Source: a virus. From it: a DNA stretch of 39,652 nt. The notes under the pieces were generated by a model, which worked only from the letters and a program-made list of their open reading frames with translations, was not told the origin of the DNA and made no database searches. The DNA lies in IMG/VR virus record IMGVR_UViG_3300037502_001768, positions 1 to 39,652 of that record. One strand, given 5' to 3'. Made by a program: the position numbers and the translations under genes. Below, piece by piece: positions 1 to 8,936 of the stretch; positions within the stretch are counted from its first letter, which is position 1; each line of letters opens with the position of its first letter.

Positions 1-2019
1 CTTGCTGCGGATAATGTCATCGCCTTGCGGCTTCGCGGTGCCGTCACCGGCTGACATGAGTAGATCGCCACGCTGAACCACGACACCCTGCGCGATACGG
101 ATAATCATGTCACCCGTCATGGCGACGTTCATATCGTTGGTGTAAACATCGTCGTCGTTGTCCCAGTTCACGAACACGCCAGCCACGTTGACATCACCCT
201 CAACGTCCGACACCTTCATGCAGTTCAACTGCTCATTAGGCAGCGGTTCGCCGTCCTTCTCCCACACCGCCATTTGGTCAAGGTTTGACATGACCGTGCC
301 TTTGACAAGCGGGATGCGCGTGTTATCCGTCGTCTGCGAGTAGCGCGACAAGTGACCGCCGTTATACGACACGGTGGTGCCGCTGACCGAAATATCGCCT
401 TCTTGTGAACCGGCTTGATAAAACCTAACCAATTCACCGTCATTAGTATTTCGTGCAACGCTTAAAGCGTAACTTGAACTGGCTGATAAAAATGCTATCC
501 CAGTACCCCGAAGAGCCATTCCATTAACGTCATTTCCCGCTCCGGGAGCGGTACTAACGGTTTGGCCAATCAGCAATTCTCCATCGCTCGTGATGCGTGC
601 GCGTTCGGTGTTGTTGGTGGCAAACAACAGTGGAGTGTTATTTCTGTTGTAAATATAAGCGGTGGCGTCTCCTGTACCACCAACCCCCATATCAAATCCG
701 GTCGGATTTGCAGTAGAGGCAAGACGCATAAAGCCAGCCGACGATCCACCATTTACTTCTAACGGATACGCTGGGCTTGCTGTGCCGATTCCCAGCCGAC
801 CCGACGTATCCAGCGTCATCGCCTGCGTGAACGAGATGGTGTTGCCTGCGGTGCCGGAGGCTGCTGTACGCCATTCGTGCGCGCCGGCGTTCATGCGATA
901 AGCCGCTGCCGTTGCTGTGGATGCGTACTTCCAAGTTGAATTGAAATAAGCGTTGGCGGTAAACCAAATATCGTTTGCGCCGTTTCCAAATATGGAGTTT
1001 CCGACCGCATCAACTTCAAATGCGTTTCCTTGGCTCCAAGTTGATGGCGTCACGCCCAGACCGAGGTTGCCAACTCCGTCAACAATAAAACGGTCGCCAG
1101 AAAAACTAGAAACTAAAAACGCATAATTGGCGGCAGTTCCGCCATTATGGTAAACACGCAACCCTTTGCCGTTAGCGTTATAAGAAGTAATATTCAACAT
1201 GTATTCTGTTGAATTACTCTTAATCATCGACACGCCGTATTCGCTTCCAGAAGTCGGAACGGTTGTATCGCTAATGCTGAAAAGATCAGCATCTCCAGAC
1301 GACCCCTTTATTGCTAACTTGCTTTCAGGCGAACTCGTCCCGATGCCGAGGTTGCCGGAGGTGTCAAGACGCATCTGCTCGGCGCCGTTGGTATAAAAAG
1401 TTAGCGGCAAATACGTCCCAGTGCCCGCTTGACCAGACGAAAGCCGTGTCGTGGCGGAGGTTGCAATGATCGCTATATTTGACGCATTAGTGGGATCAGA
1501 GTTGCTATAAGCAAGAACTTGAGCGGTAGTTGAAGTCCCGTTCGGCAGTACAGTAACCGCCGTGTTTCCATTTGTCGTGTTGGACTGAATCGCAAGCCTA
1601 TTCGTGAGCGTGGCATTGCTCATGTCGCCAGTAATGCGCTGGGCAGTGCTGGAAAAATTAAGGTTTCCGGTAGTAATCGTTTCGCTGGCAGCAAAAAGAT
1701 TCGTAATGGTCGCGCTGGTCGAAGTCAGTGTGGTGACGTTAGCCGAAGCAATACTCAGGTTGGAAAGTACGAGGCTCGTTGCCGTGAGATTAGTGATGCT
1801 GGCGGAGGCTGCTTTCATCAGCGTGAAGGACGCATCCGCGCAAGTCAGACTGCTCGGATTCGTGCCCAACTCAATGACAGCACTCGCGGAGGTCATGGAG
1901 TACATCCGCTTGTCAGCGGTATTAACGGCGACTTCGACGCCTCCTGCCAAATTGGTCAGGTTAGCCGTGCCGGGGACTGACCCCGGGGTGTCGCTTTTCT
2001 TCAGAAGAATCGTGGGCAT
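1..2019 (-). CDS. Tail fibre / receptor-binding protein, 3' end off the window
   Basis: The frame is open from ATG at 2019 to the window edge (673 codons, no stop), so the protein is C-terminally incomplete. The first 60 residues carry the phage-fibre signature VEVAVNTADKRMYS, as at the start of many fibre and tropism proteins. Residues about 60-150 repeat the vocabulary of the neighbouring 802-residue fibre (ITNLTATS, VTTLTSTSAT). The middle holds repeated LGIGTSSPESKL / LGIGTASPAYPL units common in phage fibre shafts. The last visible part (SDVEGDVNVAGVF, MTGDMIIRIAQG, GDGTAKPQGDDIIRSK) matches my memory of a C-terminal fibre domain in aquatic phages, so little may be missing. The start overlaps the previous stop as TAATG, implying coupled translation. 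Receptor binding is inferred from family and position. Confidence 0.8.
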   Translation of the reverse strand, partial: MPTILLKKSDTPGSVPGTANLTNLAGGVEVAVNTADKRMYSMTSASAVIELGTNPSSLTCADASFTLMKAASASITNLTATSLVLSNLSIASANVTTLTSTSATITNLFAASETITTGNLNFSSTAQRITGDMSNATLTNRLAIQSNTTNGNTAVTVLPNGTSTTAQVLAYSNSDPTNASNIAIIATSATTRLSSGQAGTGTYLPLTFYTNGAEQMRLDTSGNLGIGTSSPESKLAIKGSSGDADLFSISDTTVPTSGSEYGVSMIKSNSTEYMLNITSYNANGKGLRVYHNGGTAANYAFLVSSFSGDRFIVDGVGNLGLGVTPSTWSQGNAFEVDAVGNSIFGNGANDIWFTANAYFNSTWKYASTATAAAYRMNAGAHEWRTAASGTAGNTISFTQAMTLDTSGRLGIGTASPAYPLEVNGGSSAGFMRLASTANPTGFDMGVGGTGDATAYIYNRNNTPLLFATNNTERARITSDGELLIGQTVSTAPGAGNDVNGMALRGTGIAFLSASSSYALSVARNTNDGELVRFYQAGSQEGDISVSGTTVSYNGGHLSRYSQTTDNTRIPLVKGTVMSNLDQMAVWEKDGEPLPNEQLNCMKVSDVEGDVNVAGVFVNWDNDDDVYTNDMNVAMTGDMIIRIAQGVVVQRGDLLMSAGDGTAKPQGDDIIRSK

Positions 2020-4427
2020 TAGTACGTGCCTCCGCTCAAATTGCCTGTGGCGTTAGCCAGATCAAGATAATAACTTCCTGATTGCCCATCCAGCAAATCA
2101 GCATTCAGGTTAGTGACCAGCGTATTGGAGCTAATCACAAGACTCCCAAGAGCCAAATTTGTGATGCTCGCGCTCGTGCCCTTCAGGGTCGATACCGTAC
2201 CGCTGGTCGAGGTTAAATTGGTCAACGTAGCCGAGCCGCTGCTTAGCGTCGTAATCCCGGCTGAAGTGCTCGTTAGCGTCGTGATCGTAGCCGACGTAAA
2301 GGTGGCATTCGCCAAGGACAGGCTACTGACGGTCAAGCTGCTTACGGACAGATTCGTAATCCCAGCCGAAGTCGCAGTCAGCGTCGTCACCGTTCCACTG
2401 GTCGAGGTCAGGTTCGTCGCTGTCAAGGACCCGCTCGTCAGGGTCGTAATGTCCGCACTGCCGTAACGCAACGAGGTGCCCGACGAGGTAGCAATCCCCG
2501 CCGAGGTCGAAGTCAACGTCGTGATCGTGGCGCTCGTGAACGTCGCATTAGCCAACGACAAGCTGCTCACGGTCAGGCTGCTAACCGACAGATTCGTAAT
2601 GTCCGCCGAGCCACTGAACAGGGTCGAAACCGTACCGCTCGTAGCCGCGAGATTCGTAGCCGTCAAAGAGCCAGACGAAAGCGTCGTAATGCCCGCACTC
2701 GTACTGGTCAGCGTCGTAATGGTCGCGCTGGTAAACGTGGCATTTGAAAGCGACAGGCTGCTGACCGTTAGGCTGCTAACAGACAGATTGGTAATATCCG
2801 CGCTCGTGCTCTTGAGCGTCGATACCGTACCGCTCGTAGAAGTCAGATTCGTGAGAGTAGCCGAGTCGCTCGTCAGTACCGTGACGTTGCCGCTGGAATA
2901 CCCAAGCGCCGTACCCGAAAGCGTCGCAATACCCGCCGACGTACTCGTCAGAGTCGTAATCGTGGCAGACGTAAAGCTCGCATTGGTCAGCGACAAGCTC
3001 GAAACCGTCAGGCTGCTCACAGATAAATTCGTAATGTCTGCGCTCGTGCTCTGAAGTGTTGTAACGGTGCCACTAGTCGAAGTCAGATTGGTCAGCGTGG
3101 CCGACCCACTCGTGAGCGTCGTGATATTTGCGCTCGTACCCGTAAGCGTCGTAATGCCCGCGCTTGCTACCGTGAGCGTCGTAACACTCGCAGAGCCCAC
3201 ACCAAGCTGCGAAATAGATGCACTCGTTGCAGTCAGCCGCGTTGCCGTCAAATCCGTTACGGTCGATGACGTAAACGTAAAGTTAGAAATCGTGGCGCTC
3301 GTTGCCGTTAAGTTCGTGACAGTCCAGCTATCACCCGTAAGCGTCGCAATCGCACCTACCGTGGCCGACAGCGTAGACGCCCCAACGCCAGAGAACCCAA
3401 GGTTCGTTCCCGTCAGATTGCCAATGTTTCCGCTCGCCGCACCAATCGTCGAAACGTAAATGCTGCCGCCAGAAATAGAAACGTTACTCGCGTCCTGAGT
3501 CGCCATTGACCCAAGACCCAAGTTCGTCCGCGCACCCGCAGCCGTTCCCGCACCCGTACCGCCATTGCTGATGGCAAGCGTTCCCGACATCGTGATAACG
3601 CCAGCAGTCGTAACAGGACCACCGCTAAAAACGACGCCAGAAATAGTGCTGCTTAGGTCAATGCTCGTGACCGTGCCCGCACCAGTGATCGTTTGCCAAC
3701 TTGGCGCACCCGCACCATTTGATGCCAGCACTTGACCCGCAGATCCAACAGTGCTCAATGCAAACTGCGAACCTGTCGAGTACACCACTGCGCCAGCAAC
3801 CGGCGAAAGATTCGCACCCGTACCACCACGGCCTAAAGGCAAAATGCCCGTCGTCTCAGTCCCATCAGCCAAGTCCAAAGCCGGGTGAACGTGGTCAGCC
3901 CTTGCAGGCGTACTCGCTGTACCCGCAGCCGCCGCACCTAACGCCGACGGAATCGTGCTGGAGTAATCAATCGCAAGCGTCCGATCTGCACTAAGGTTCC
4001 CACCACCAGTCAACCCAGTGCCCGCAACAACCTGACGCGAGTCCGGTACATACCCACTGATCGTGAGCGTTGCACCCGTGACGTTCGTAATGCGGCCCTT
4101 ATCACTGACCGTAAGAACCGGAATGATTCCGCTTGAACCGTAGATGCCAGCCGATACACCCGTCGTGTTCAACTGATCTTCAGTAATACCACCATTGGCA
4201 ACCGCAATCGTGATGTCGTGAGAAAGCGTGCCACCGCCCGTAAGCCCCGTCCCCGCATTAATTGCACGGCTTGGCGGGACCGTCAGATTCTGATTGATCT
4301 GACTGAATTGAACCTTGTAGGTCGTACCCGAAATGACAATAGGAAAATAACCAGCCGGGTCCGCAACCGGAGCCTCAGGAAGCTGACTGATGCGCGATGG
4401 AATTAAATTGCTTGGTACGTTGGCCAT
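2019..4427 (-). CDS. Ser/Thr-rich repetitive tail fibre
   Basis: 802 residues. Residues 1-60 (MANVPSNLIPSRISQLPEAP...) resemble a virion-attachment segment. Residues 55-330 carry glycine-rich fibre motifs (GTGLTGGGTLSHDITIAV, ARADHVHPALDL, LPLGRGGTGA). From about 350 to 760 the chain is nearly all Ser, Thr, Ala, Leu, Ile and Val in five- and ten-residue steps such as TSATITTLTS, a beta-solenoid-like pattern. The C terminus (NLNADLLDGQSGSYY) is a common fibre ending. It is translationally coupled on both sides by TAATG overlaps. The repeats also leave long antisense frames open, which are not genes. The fibre role is well supported by composition and motifs; fold and receptor are inference. 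Confidence 0.85.
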   Translation of the reverse strand: MANVPSNLIPSRISQLPEAPVADPAGYFPIVISGTTYKVQFSQINQNLTVPPSRAINAGTGLTGGGTLSHDITIAVANGGITEDQLNTTGVSAGIYGSSGIIPVLTVSDKGRITNVTGATLTISGYVPDSRQVVAGTGLTGGGNLSADRTLAIDYSSTIPSALGAAAAGTASTPARADHVHPALDLADGTETTGILPLGRGGTGANLSPVAGAVVYSTGSQFALSTVGSAGQVLASNGAGAPSWQTITGAGTVTSIDLSSTISGVVFSGGPVTTAGVITMSGTLAISNGGTGAGTAAGARTNLGLGSMATQDASNVSISGGSIYVSTIGAASGNIGNLTGTNLGFSGVGASTLSATVGAIATLTGDSWTVTNLTATSATISNFTFTSSTVTDLTATRLTATSASISQLGVGSASVTTLTVASAGITTLTGTSANITTLTSGSATLTNLTSTSGTVTTLQSTSADITNLSVSSLTVSSLSLTNASFTSATITTLTSTSAGIATLSGTALGYSSGNVTVLTSDSATLTNLTSTSGTVSTLKSTSADITNLSVSSLTVSSLSLSNATFTSATITTLTSTSAGITTLSSGSLTATNLAATSGTVSTLFSGSADITNLSVSSLTVSSLSLANATFTSATITTLTSTSAGIATSSGTSLRYGSADITTLTSGSLTATNLTSTSGTVTTLTATSAGITNLSVSSLTVSSLSLANATFTSATITTLTSTSAGITTLSSGSATLTNLTSTSGTVSTLKGTSASITNLALGSLVISSNTLVTNLNADLLDGQSGSYYLDLANATGNLSGGTY
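2166..3035 (-). repeat. Four tandem fibre repeats alternating 80 and 65 codons
   Basis: Within the 802-residue fibre, four units each start with ITNLSVSSLTVSSLSL. They begin at residues 465, 545, 610 and 690 (near 3035, 2795, 2600 and 2360) and are 80, 65, 80 and 65 residues long. The long units contain an extra 15-residue block (around GTALGYSSGNVTVLT and GTSLRYGSADITTLT). The alternation suggests duplication of a 145-residue double unit. DNA identity between units is high but not perfect, so synonymous drift or selection has followed the duplication. Confidence 0.85.
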
Positions 4428-4741
4428 TACAGCGGCTGCTCCGGCTCAAGGTAATCGTCATCTGCCTCGTTCACCAAGAACGTATTACCGTCTTCACTAA
4501 TCACACCATACGGCTGCGAAGACAGCGGTACATCTGGGCGAACAAAAGGCAGCGTAATTCTTTCAGTCTGACGCGCAGGTAATCTGTACGGGTCCAAATC
4601 ATCGCGGTCAATTTTGCATACGCGTAGTCCCGGCGCATTAGGGTCGGAAAACAAATCAGCCAGCGGGAACTTGCGAGAACATCTATCGCAAATTGCAATC
4701 GCCGCATAAGGCTGACCACGCGTATCAAGAAATAAACTCAT
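4427..4741 (-). CDS. Conserved phage protein with zinc-ribbon-like cysteines
   Basis: 104 residues. The N-terminal part contains CDRCSRKFPLADLF (a CxxC pair) and a later cysteine in LRVCKID, compatible with a small metal-binding fold. The rest is acidic and proline-rich and ends EPEQPL. The start overlaps the stop of the upstream joining-protein gene as ATGA, and its stop overlaps the fibre start, so it lies inside the tail part of the late operon. A role in tail or fibre assembly is a guess from position only. Confidence 0.7.
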   Translation of the reverse strand: MSLFLDTRGQPYAAIAICDRCSRKFPLADLFSDPNAPGLRVCKIDRDDLDPYRLPARQTERITLPFVRPDVPLSSQPYGVISEDGNTFLVNEADDDYLEPEQPL

Positions 4742-5733
4742 CGTGTATACACCGACAAGTTTGGAGTCCAGTAGATCGGAGAGTTATCACGCTCTTCGTT
4801 CTCGGCCTGAGCCAACGCCTTATCCGCTTTCGCTTCCAAGATCGGCATCAAGTTCGCATCAACTTCCGGCATCTCTTCCGCAAGCTTAGACGCCAACATC
4901 GCCACAATCGCATCAAACCAACGCTGCGGCACATCCAAGTTTTGCGTCATAGAACCCACGTCTTGAATGTAGCGATGACGCCACAACACGATCTGCTGAG
5001 TCTCTGCCGCCAAGTTCGGCACGGGCCACAAGCGCATCACCGGGTAATCACGCTGCCGGTCAAACCAAAACTGCAACGGACGACCTTCAAACGACTTGTT
5101 CGGCAACGCCGTCCAGTCATCACGGTTCAATCGCGCAATCGGAATCTCGTTCGGCGTGTTACCAAAGTACACTTCAGATGCTGACAGCGAACCACTCGTC
5201 ACGCGCACGCGGAAGTAATCCGCAGACTCCGGCACTTCGGTATCAATCCAAAGCCACTCGCCAGAAACCTGAGTCGGAGCATTCGTCGCCTGAATCGTAT
5301 CAACCGCCGTCCACACGAGGCCGTCATTCGACATCTCAATCACAAACGGCTGTGCTGCGGCAGACCACTTGATACCCACCGTCGTCACCGTCAACCCGTC
5401 AGCGTTGTACACCTGAAAGGTCGTGGCAGTAGAAGCCGTCGTGCCCGTGGATTCCAAGAGCGTCCGTAAGTTTGTGTTCAGCACATCAATCGTGCCAAGC
5501 GGCAGCGTCACTGCACCGTTGCCCTGATACAAGGGCATCACCAAACGCTCAATACACCAAAGCTGAACGCCTCGGTTCGCGAGATTACTTAGGATCAAGT
5601 AAAGCTGATCGTTCGCAACATCGATCATCTCAGAAGTGATCTGCTGCGCACCAAGCCGACAACGCCTAAAGGCATGGTCAATGACCTGCCTCGTCGTAAA
5701 GTTTGTTGTCGAAACTGTACCGGAAGTTGCCAT
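4738..5733 (-). CDS. Head-tail joining / tail tubular-like protein with inserted beta domain
   Basis: 331 residues. The N terminus (FTTRQVIDHAFRRCRLGAQQIT...QLYLILSNLANRG) is helical and resembles the start of P22 gp4 or T7 gp11-type adaptors. LPLGTIDVLNTNLRTL and RQRDYPVMRLWPVPN are typical of this group in podovirus-like phages. A middle segment (about 110-190: FVIEMSNDGLVWTAVDTIQ ... YFRVRVTSG) looks like a discoidin / F5-8 type C beta-sandwich and may be an insertion. The C-terminal helices (WFDAIVAMLASKLAEEMP) resemble the same adaptor family. It lies downstream of the capsid genes and directly before the fibre block, as expected for an adaptor. The specific family is inferred from pattern, not a search. 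Confidence 0.6.
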   Translation of the reverse strand: MATSGTVSTTNFTTRQVIDHAFRRCRLGAQQITSEMIDVANDQLYLILSNLANRGVQLWCIERLVMPLYQGNGAVTLPLGTIDVLNTNLRTLLESTGTTASTATTFQVYNADGLTVTTVGIKWSAAAQPFVIEMSNDGLVWTAVDTIQATNAPTQVSGEWLWIDTEVPESADYFRVRVTSGSLSASEVYFGNTPNEIPIARLNRDDWTALPNKSFEGRPLQFWFDRQRDYPVMRLWPVPNLAAETQQIVLWRHRYIQDVGSMTQNLDVPQRWFDAIVAMLASKLAEEMPEVDANLMPILEAKADKALAQAENEERDNSPIYWTPNLSVYTR

Positions 5734-5801
5734 CAGGGTCCCTCTTGCGCCTTGGTCTACTGCACCGAGCAGACCCTAATGACTAGGCTACGAATAACCT
5801 A

Positions 5802-6491
5802 TTACTTCTTTCTCACTCGCTTACCCGGCATATCAAGACTCATGCCCGGAGCGTACCTTTCAGCATGCCGCATTCTTTCCAATGCGCGACGATCTTGCGG
5901 AGTCATCTGCCCACCCGCAGCCTTGCGTACCGGCACCTTCTCGCCAGCACGACGGGCTTCAGACAGAGCAATGGCAACAGCCTGCTTCTGGTTTTTCACA
6001 AGAGGTCCTTTCTTGGAACCCGAGTGAAGCTTTCCAGCCTTGTACTCGCGCATCACTTTGCCAACCTTACCGCCGCGAGCGTACTGGATAGGCGCTTCCG
6101 GCATAGGACCGTATGCACCCTGATCGTACTGACGCGCAGTGTCGTACATGTCTTTCAACATGCTATACACATCATTGGCCGTCAGAACATTCCCAACCGG
6201 GCCAGACAGTACGCGTGATGCTCCACGAGCTACCGTTCCACCAACTTTTGACAAGGCAGAAACAGGAGCCGATCTCAAAAAACCACCAGCCGGTGCGCGG
6301 GGGGCCGGAGCCGGAGGCGGCATTCCACCAACCTTTAGTTTTTTGGGCCTAACCGGAGGTCTGGGCTTCGGAGCCGGAGCGCCATAGCCGTATCGCTGCC
6401 ACTCTGGAATAACCGACTTGCTCGGCAAATTCCCGCGAGGGGGAAGGTCGTCCAAAGAGGACAACCCACCCTTTTTGCCTTTGCTTGACAT
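5802..6491 (-). CDS. Basic protein with DUF6496-like domain
   Basis: 229 residues, rich in Lys, Arg, Pro and Gly. The segment KVMREYKAGKLHSGSKKGPL followed by VKNQKQAVAIALSEARRAG (about residues 143-185) matches my recollection of DUF6496, a short basic domain of unknown function in phages and bacteria. The N-terminal third is a proline-rich linker (APAPKPRPPVRPKK). It lies in the late operon among other small basic glycine-rich proteins, so a virion or DNA-associated role is plausible but unproven. The 68 nt before the next gene downstream contain only a short imperfect hairpin. Confidence 0.65.
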   Translation of the reverse strand: MSSKGKKGGLSSLDDLPPRGNLPSKSVIPEWQRYGYGAPAPKPRPPVRPKKLKVGGMPPPAPAPRAPAGGFLRSAPVSALSKVGGTVARGASRVLSGPVGNVLTANDVYSMLKDMYDTARQYDQGAYGPMPEAPIQYARGGKVGKVMREYKAGKLHSGSKKGPLVKNQKQAVAIALSEARRAGEKVPVRKAAGGQMTPQDRRALERMRHAERYAPGMSLDMPGKRVRKK

Positions 6492-6495
6492 GATC

Positions 6496-7074
6496 TTACT
6501 TCCTGTTTTTCATCCGGCCCTTAGCGGCCATGTGCTTTTTCATCATGCCACCACGAGCGCGGCCTTGCGGCTGATCAATTTCTTCTACGGTCACTTTGCC
6601 CTTCTTATTGGCATTGATGGCATCGTACAGATCTCGCAACGCAGAATACCCGCCATAAATCGCAGCCGCGCCGGATCCAATTCGGCCAAGAGCCTTTGCT
6701 CTACCAAGAGGAGTATCTTCTGCTACTTTTTTAGCCCAACCCTCTTCAATAGCTCGCTGTCCCTTCGCGTACATGCGATCTTGGTATCGCTCCCAAGCCT
6801 CTTTAGGGGGAAGCCCTCTTCCATCTGTTGGGAAACCGGGACCACCAACGCGCCCCGCGTTAGCAAACTTCTGAACTTTGCCGCCCACAGCGTAGCCCTG
6901 TCCCTTACCCATCTTGGGCTTGGACTCCATCTTGGCAGCGCCACGCGCCGGAGCATTCGGCTTAGCACGAGACGGCATTCCCTTGGCGGAAGCCCGTGCG
7001 CGAACCGGCATGCCATCCTTATGGAAGCCACCTTCAGCCGGGAATTCAAAATCTTTAACGTACTTAACGCCCAT
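6496..7074 (-). CDS. Basic glycine-rich late protein, unknown function
   Basis: 192 residues, not recognised. The first 75 residues are basic and low in complexity (VRARASAKGMPSRAKPNAP) and contain GQGYAVGGKVQKFANAGRV, a GGKV motif often seen in small virion-associated phage proteins. A more globular central part (GRIGSGAAAIYGGYSALRDLYDAINANKKG, read as helical) is followed by a lysine-rich tail ending KGRMKNRK. It is separated from the DUF6496-like gene by 4 nt and is clearly co-transcribed. Structural or DNA-binding function is only inferred from charge and place. Confidence 0.6.
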   Translation of the reverse strand: MGVKYVKDFEFPAEGGFHKDGMPVRARASAKGMPSRAKPNAPARGAAKMESKPKMGKGQGYAVGGKVQKFANAGRVGGPGFPTDGRGLPPKEAWERYQDRMYAKGQRAIEEGWAKKVAEDTPLGRAKALGRIGSGAAAIYGGYSALRDLYDAINANKKGKVTVEEIDQPQGRARGGMMKKHMAAKGRMKNRK

Positions 7075-7085
7075 GTTCGTTACCT

Positions 7086-7238
7086 CTAAAAACGCGCTTT
7101 AAACGCAAACCACCAACTGGTGAAACGCGCTTTCAGCACCAAAAGTTTAATACTAAGCTGATCTTTCCAAGAAAGCTCAACCGGAGCAACTACCGGCTCT
7201 GCCTTGGGCTTACGCTTACGGACAACTTTCTTTTTCAT
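7086..7238 (-). CDS. 50-residue basic/hydrophobic small protein
   Basis: A 50-codon frame begins MKKKVVRKRKPKAEPVV and ends TSWWFAFKARF. A strongly basic N terminus is followed by an amphipathic or membrane-seeking stretch (WKDQLSIKLLVLKARF). The ATG follows the TGA of the DUF6321-like gene by one base, so translation is probably by reinitiation. The frame fills the gap between 7074 and 7240 neatly. Function is unknown; membrane association is possible. Confidence 0.55.
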   Translation of the reverse strand: MKKKVVRKRKPKAEPVVAPVELSWKDQLSIKLLVLKARFTSWWFAFKARF

Positions 7239-7239
7239 A

Positions 7240-7554
7240 TCAGCAGTCCCACTTCCTCAGAGACAATGCCTTCCGTGTTGGGCGACCTTTCTCGTCCTTC
7301 ATGGGTCCCGGCATGCCTGACATTCTCGCACAAAAAGATCTTCGACGCGCCGCCGCTTTAGGCGACTTCTTCGCCTGTCCAGCACTGACCGGCGGCTTCA
7401 AATTCATACCCTCACGCTTCGCACTTCGTCGGCCCGCTTCGTTCAAACCCCCCTCGGGATTCTTACCAGCTTTCCTCTGCCAAGCAGCCGTCTTAAAAGC
7501 TCCACCACCTTTTGCAAACTGCTTCCAATCAGACCAGTCGCCCTCACACTTCAC
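7240..7554 (-). CDS. DUF6321-like protein
   Basis: 104 residues. The pattern TAAWQRKAGKNPEGGLNEAG ... LKPPVSAG ... RRRSFCARMSGMPGPMKDEKGRPTRKALSLRKWDC matches my memory of DUF6321, a small basic family frequent in aquatic phages. Its biochemical role is unknown to me. The start ATG overlaps the TGA of the jelly-roll-like gene upstream by four bases. Conserved Trp, Cys and a GMPGPM loop suggest a small globular fold rather than a disordered tail. Confidence 0.7.
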   Translation of the reverse strand: MKCEGDWSDWKQFAKGGGAFKTAAWQRKAGKNPEGGLNEAGRRSAKREGMNLKPPVSAGQAKKSPKAAARRRSFCARMSGMPGPMKDEKGRPTRKALSLRKWDC

Positions 7555-8255
7555 AGCCCAACCCTCTTGGCAGAGATGCGAACAGAAGGCGTGGACGGAA
7601 TCGCAGGAGGACCCACCACCGCAGCGTCGTAATTAGCAATGACTAGCGAGCTTTCAAAATTGGCAACGCACTGAATGTAACTGCTAATAGAGAAGCTTTC
7701 GATGCCAGAAATAGAAAGCACTGCCGCTCCACCATCCGCTGCCTTAGGCACAGTCACTTTAGATGCAGAGCCTACAATGTCAGTCCCATCTCTACGGAAC
7801 CAAATGGTAACGTCGTGGTCGCTGCTATCAGTGTTAGAAAACTGAATCGCTGCGTTGATTTCATAAACACCGGCTGCGGCAAAGGTAATCTGCGTACTGC
7901 TTGCCAGCGATACACCCGTATTAAAGTCAGCCGAAGCGTCTAAGCTCAAAACAGAATTGACGTTAGAACTGTACTGCTGATCACGATTGGATGAGAAAAA
8001 TCCATACACTTTGCCAGTGATAGCTGTGTAAGGAATCGCTCCAGCCGTTACCGTAATCGAATCAAACTCACCAATGGCGTTGCTGATCGTGACCGACCCC
8101 AACGTACCACCCGTGATATTGAGCGAGTCTCCAACAAACGTCTTGATTTGAGTGGCCGATGCCTTGACCGACGACCCCGACTGCACCGTCTCAAAGAGCT
8201 CGTTGCCGCCAAGGGCCGTAGCCGTTGTAAGGTCTGTGATCTTGACGTTAGCCAT
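7551..8255 (-). CDS. Structural protein with C1q/TNF-like jelly-roll C terminus
   Basis: 234 residues. The N terminus (ITDLTTATALGGNELFETVQ) is a common opening of phage appendage proteins. Residues about 115-234 (AAGVYEINAAIQF ... HDVTIWFRRDGTDI ... GGAAVLSISGIESF ... YIQCVANF ... PSVRISAKRVGL) follow the strand pattern of C1q/TNF-like trimeric jelly rolls, with the usual hydrophobic C-terminal strand. A trimeric fibre or decoration head is the likely role, possibly binding receptor or capsid. It starts 3 nt after the preceding stop. Family assignment is by pattern only. Confidence 0.6.
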   Translation of the reverse strand: MANVKITDLTTATALGGNELFETVQSGSSVKASATQIKTFVGDSLNITGGTLGSVTISNAIGEFDSITVTAGAIPYTAITGKVYGFFSSNRDQQYSSNVNSVLSLDASADFNTGVSLASSTQITFAAAGVYEINAAIQFSNTDSSDHDVTIWFRRDGTDIVGSASKVTVPKAADGGAAVLSISGIESFSISSYIQCVANFESSLVIANYDAAVVGPPAIPSTPSVRISAKRVGL

Positions 8256-8258
8256 TTA

Positions 8259-8888
8259 TCAAGCCGTCGATTGCTGAACAATGGTGAATCGCACAGATCC
8301 GTTGCCCGAATTGATCTTCAGGCGAACCGCACGCATCAGCGTCGTCGTGAAATGCGTCTCATCGCCAGACGCCGCCGTTAAGCTCGCCGCAGGATGCGGA
8401 ACCGCCAACTGCTGAATGTTCAGATCAAACGGATCTTCGTTCGTGTACTCAACCGAGTAGTTGACCGTGCCGCTCGTCTTGGCCGAAATGTTCGTGACCT
8501 GATTTGGCGTGTAGATATCAAGCGGAATCCAAGCCGTGTAACCCGGCACCGCGTTGCCTACGCTAATCGTCGCACTCGTTGGCGCATCCGCCACAATGCT
8601 CGAAACCGTCGCAAACGACAGCGAGCCAGTCACCGTTCCAGAAGCCGTCACCGCAACAGTTTCAGTCTGCGACGCGCCACCCGGAGCCGTGCCCGACACA
8701 ACAAAGTTCACCGCAGCCGAAGCTTCGCTAAACACCGTCAACTGCGCCGGAACCGTCAACGTGACAGATCCACCCGAAGCTAACGTACCGTCAATCGTAA
8801 TCGCACCCGAAGCATTCAGAAGCTGCTCGTTCGCAACGCTATCCGCATCTGCCGCCGGTTGTGATCTTGTAAAACTAATAGGACGCAT
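8259..8888 (-). CDS. Beta-rich virion protein, unknown function
   Basis: 209 residues, almost all predicted beta strand and rich in Thr, Ser, Ala and Val. The N terminus is MRPISFTRSQPAADADSVA. Segments such as GSVTLTVPAQLTVFSEASAAV and VSGTAPGGASQTETVAVTA look like Ig-like or bacterial surface beta-sandwich repeats. The C-terminal part (VRLKINSGNGSVRFTIVQQSTA) is a plausible last strand. It lies directly downstream of a terminator-like hairpin and upstream of the jelly-roll gene. Virion location is inferred from composition and neighbours. Confidence 0.65.
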   Translation of the reverse strand: MRPISFTRSQPAADADSVANEQLLNASGAITIDGTLASGGSVTLTVPAQLTVFSEASAAVNFVVSGTAPGGASQTETVAVTASGTVTGSLSFATVSSIVADAPTSATISVGNAVPGYTAWIPLDIYTPNQVTNISAKTSGTVNYSVEYTNEDPFDLNIQQLAVPHPAASLTAASGDETHFTTTLMRAVRLKINSGNGSVRFTIVQQSTA

Positions 8889-8910
8889 GGTTGCTCTCCC
8901 TCACAATCAC

Positions 8911-8936
8911 AAGAAAAGAGGGGCCGAAGCCCCTCT
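8911..8936 (-). terminator. UUCG-tetraloop intrinsic terminator
   Basis: On the minus strand an 8-bp stem (AGAGGGGC / GCCCCTCT) closes a TTCG loop and is followed by TTTTCTT. It lies 5 nt after the stop of the 81-residue gene. Capsid-end transcripts would be reduced here before the distal structural genes, so those either rely on read-through or on another promoter that I did not find. Confidence 0.85.

Noticed and set aside
2166-3035. CRISPR-like array
   Set aside because: Units are 195-240 bp in-frame codon repeats of one protein, without short identical repeats and unique spacers.
1604-3459. Long plus-strand open frames opposite the fibre repeats (e.g. 2113-2466, 2476-3054, 3067-3459)
   Set aside because: They mirror the repeated Ser/Thr/Leu codons of the fibre; their protein is a monotonous Val/Leu/Ala repeat with no ribosome sites and the opposite strand explains the DNA.
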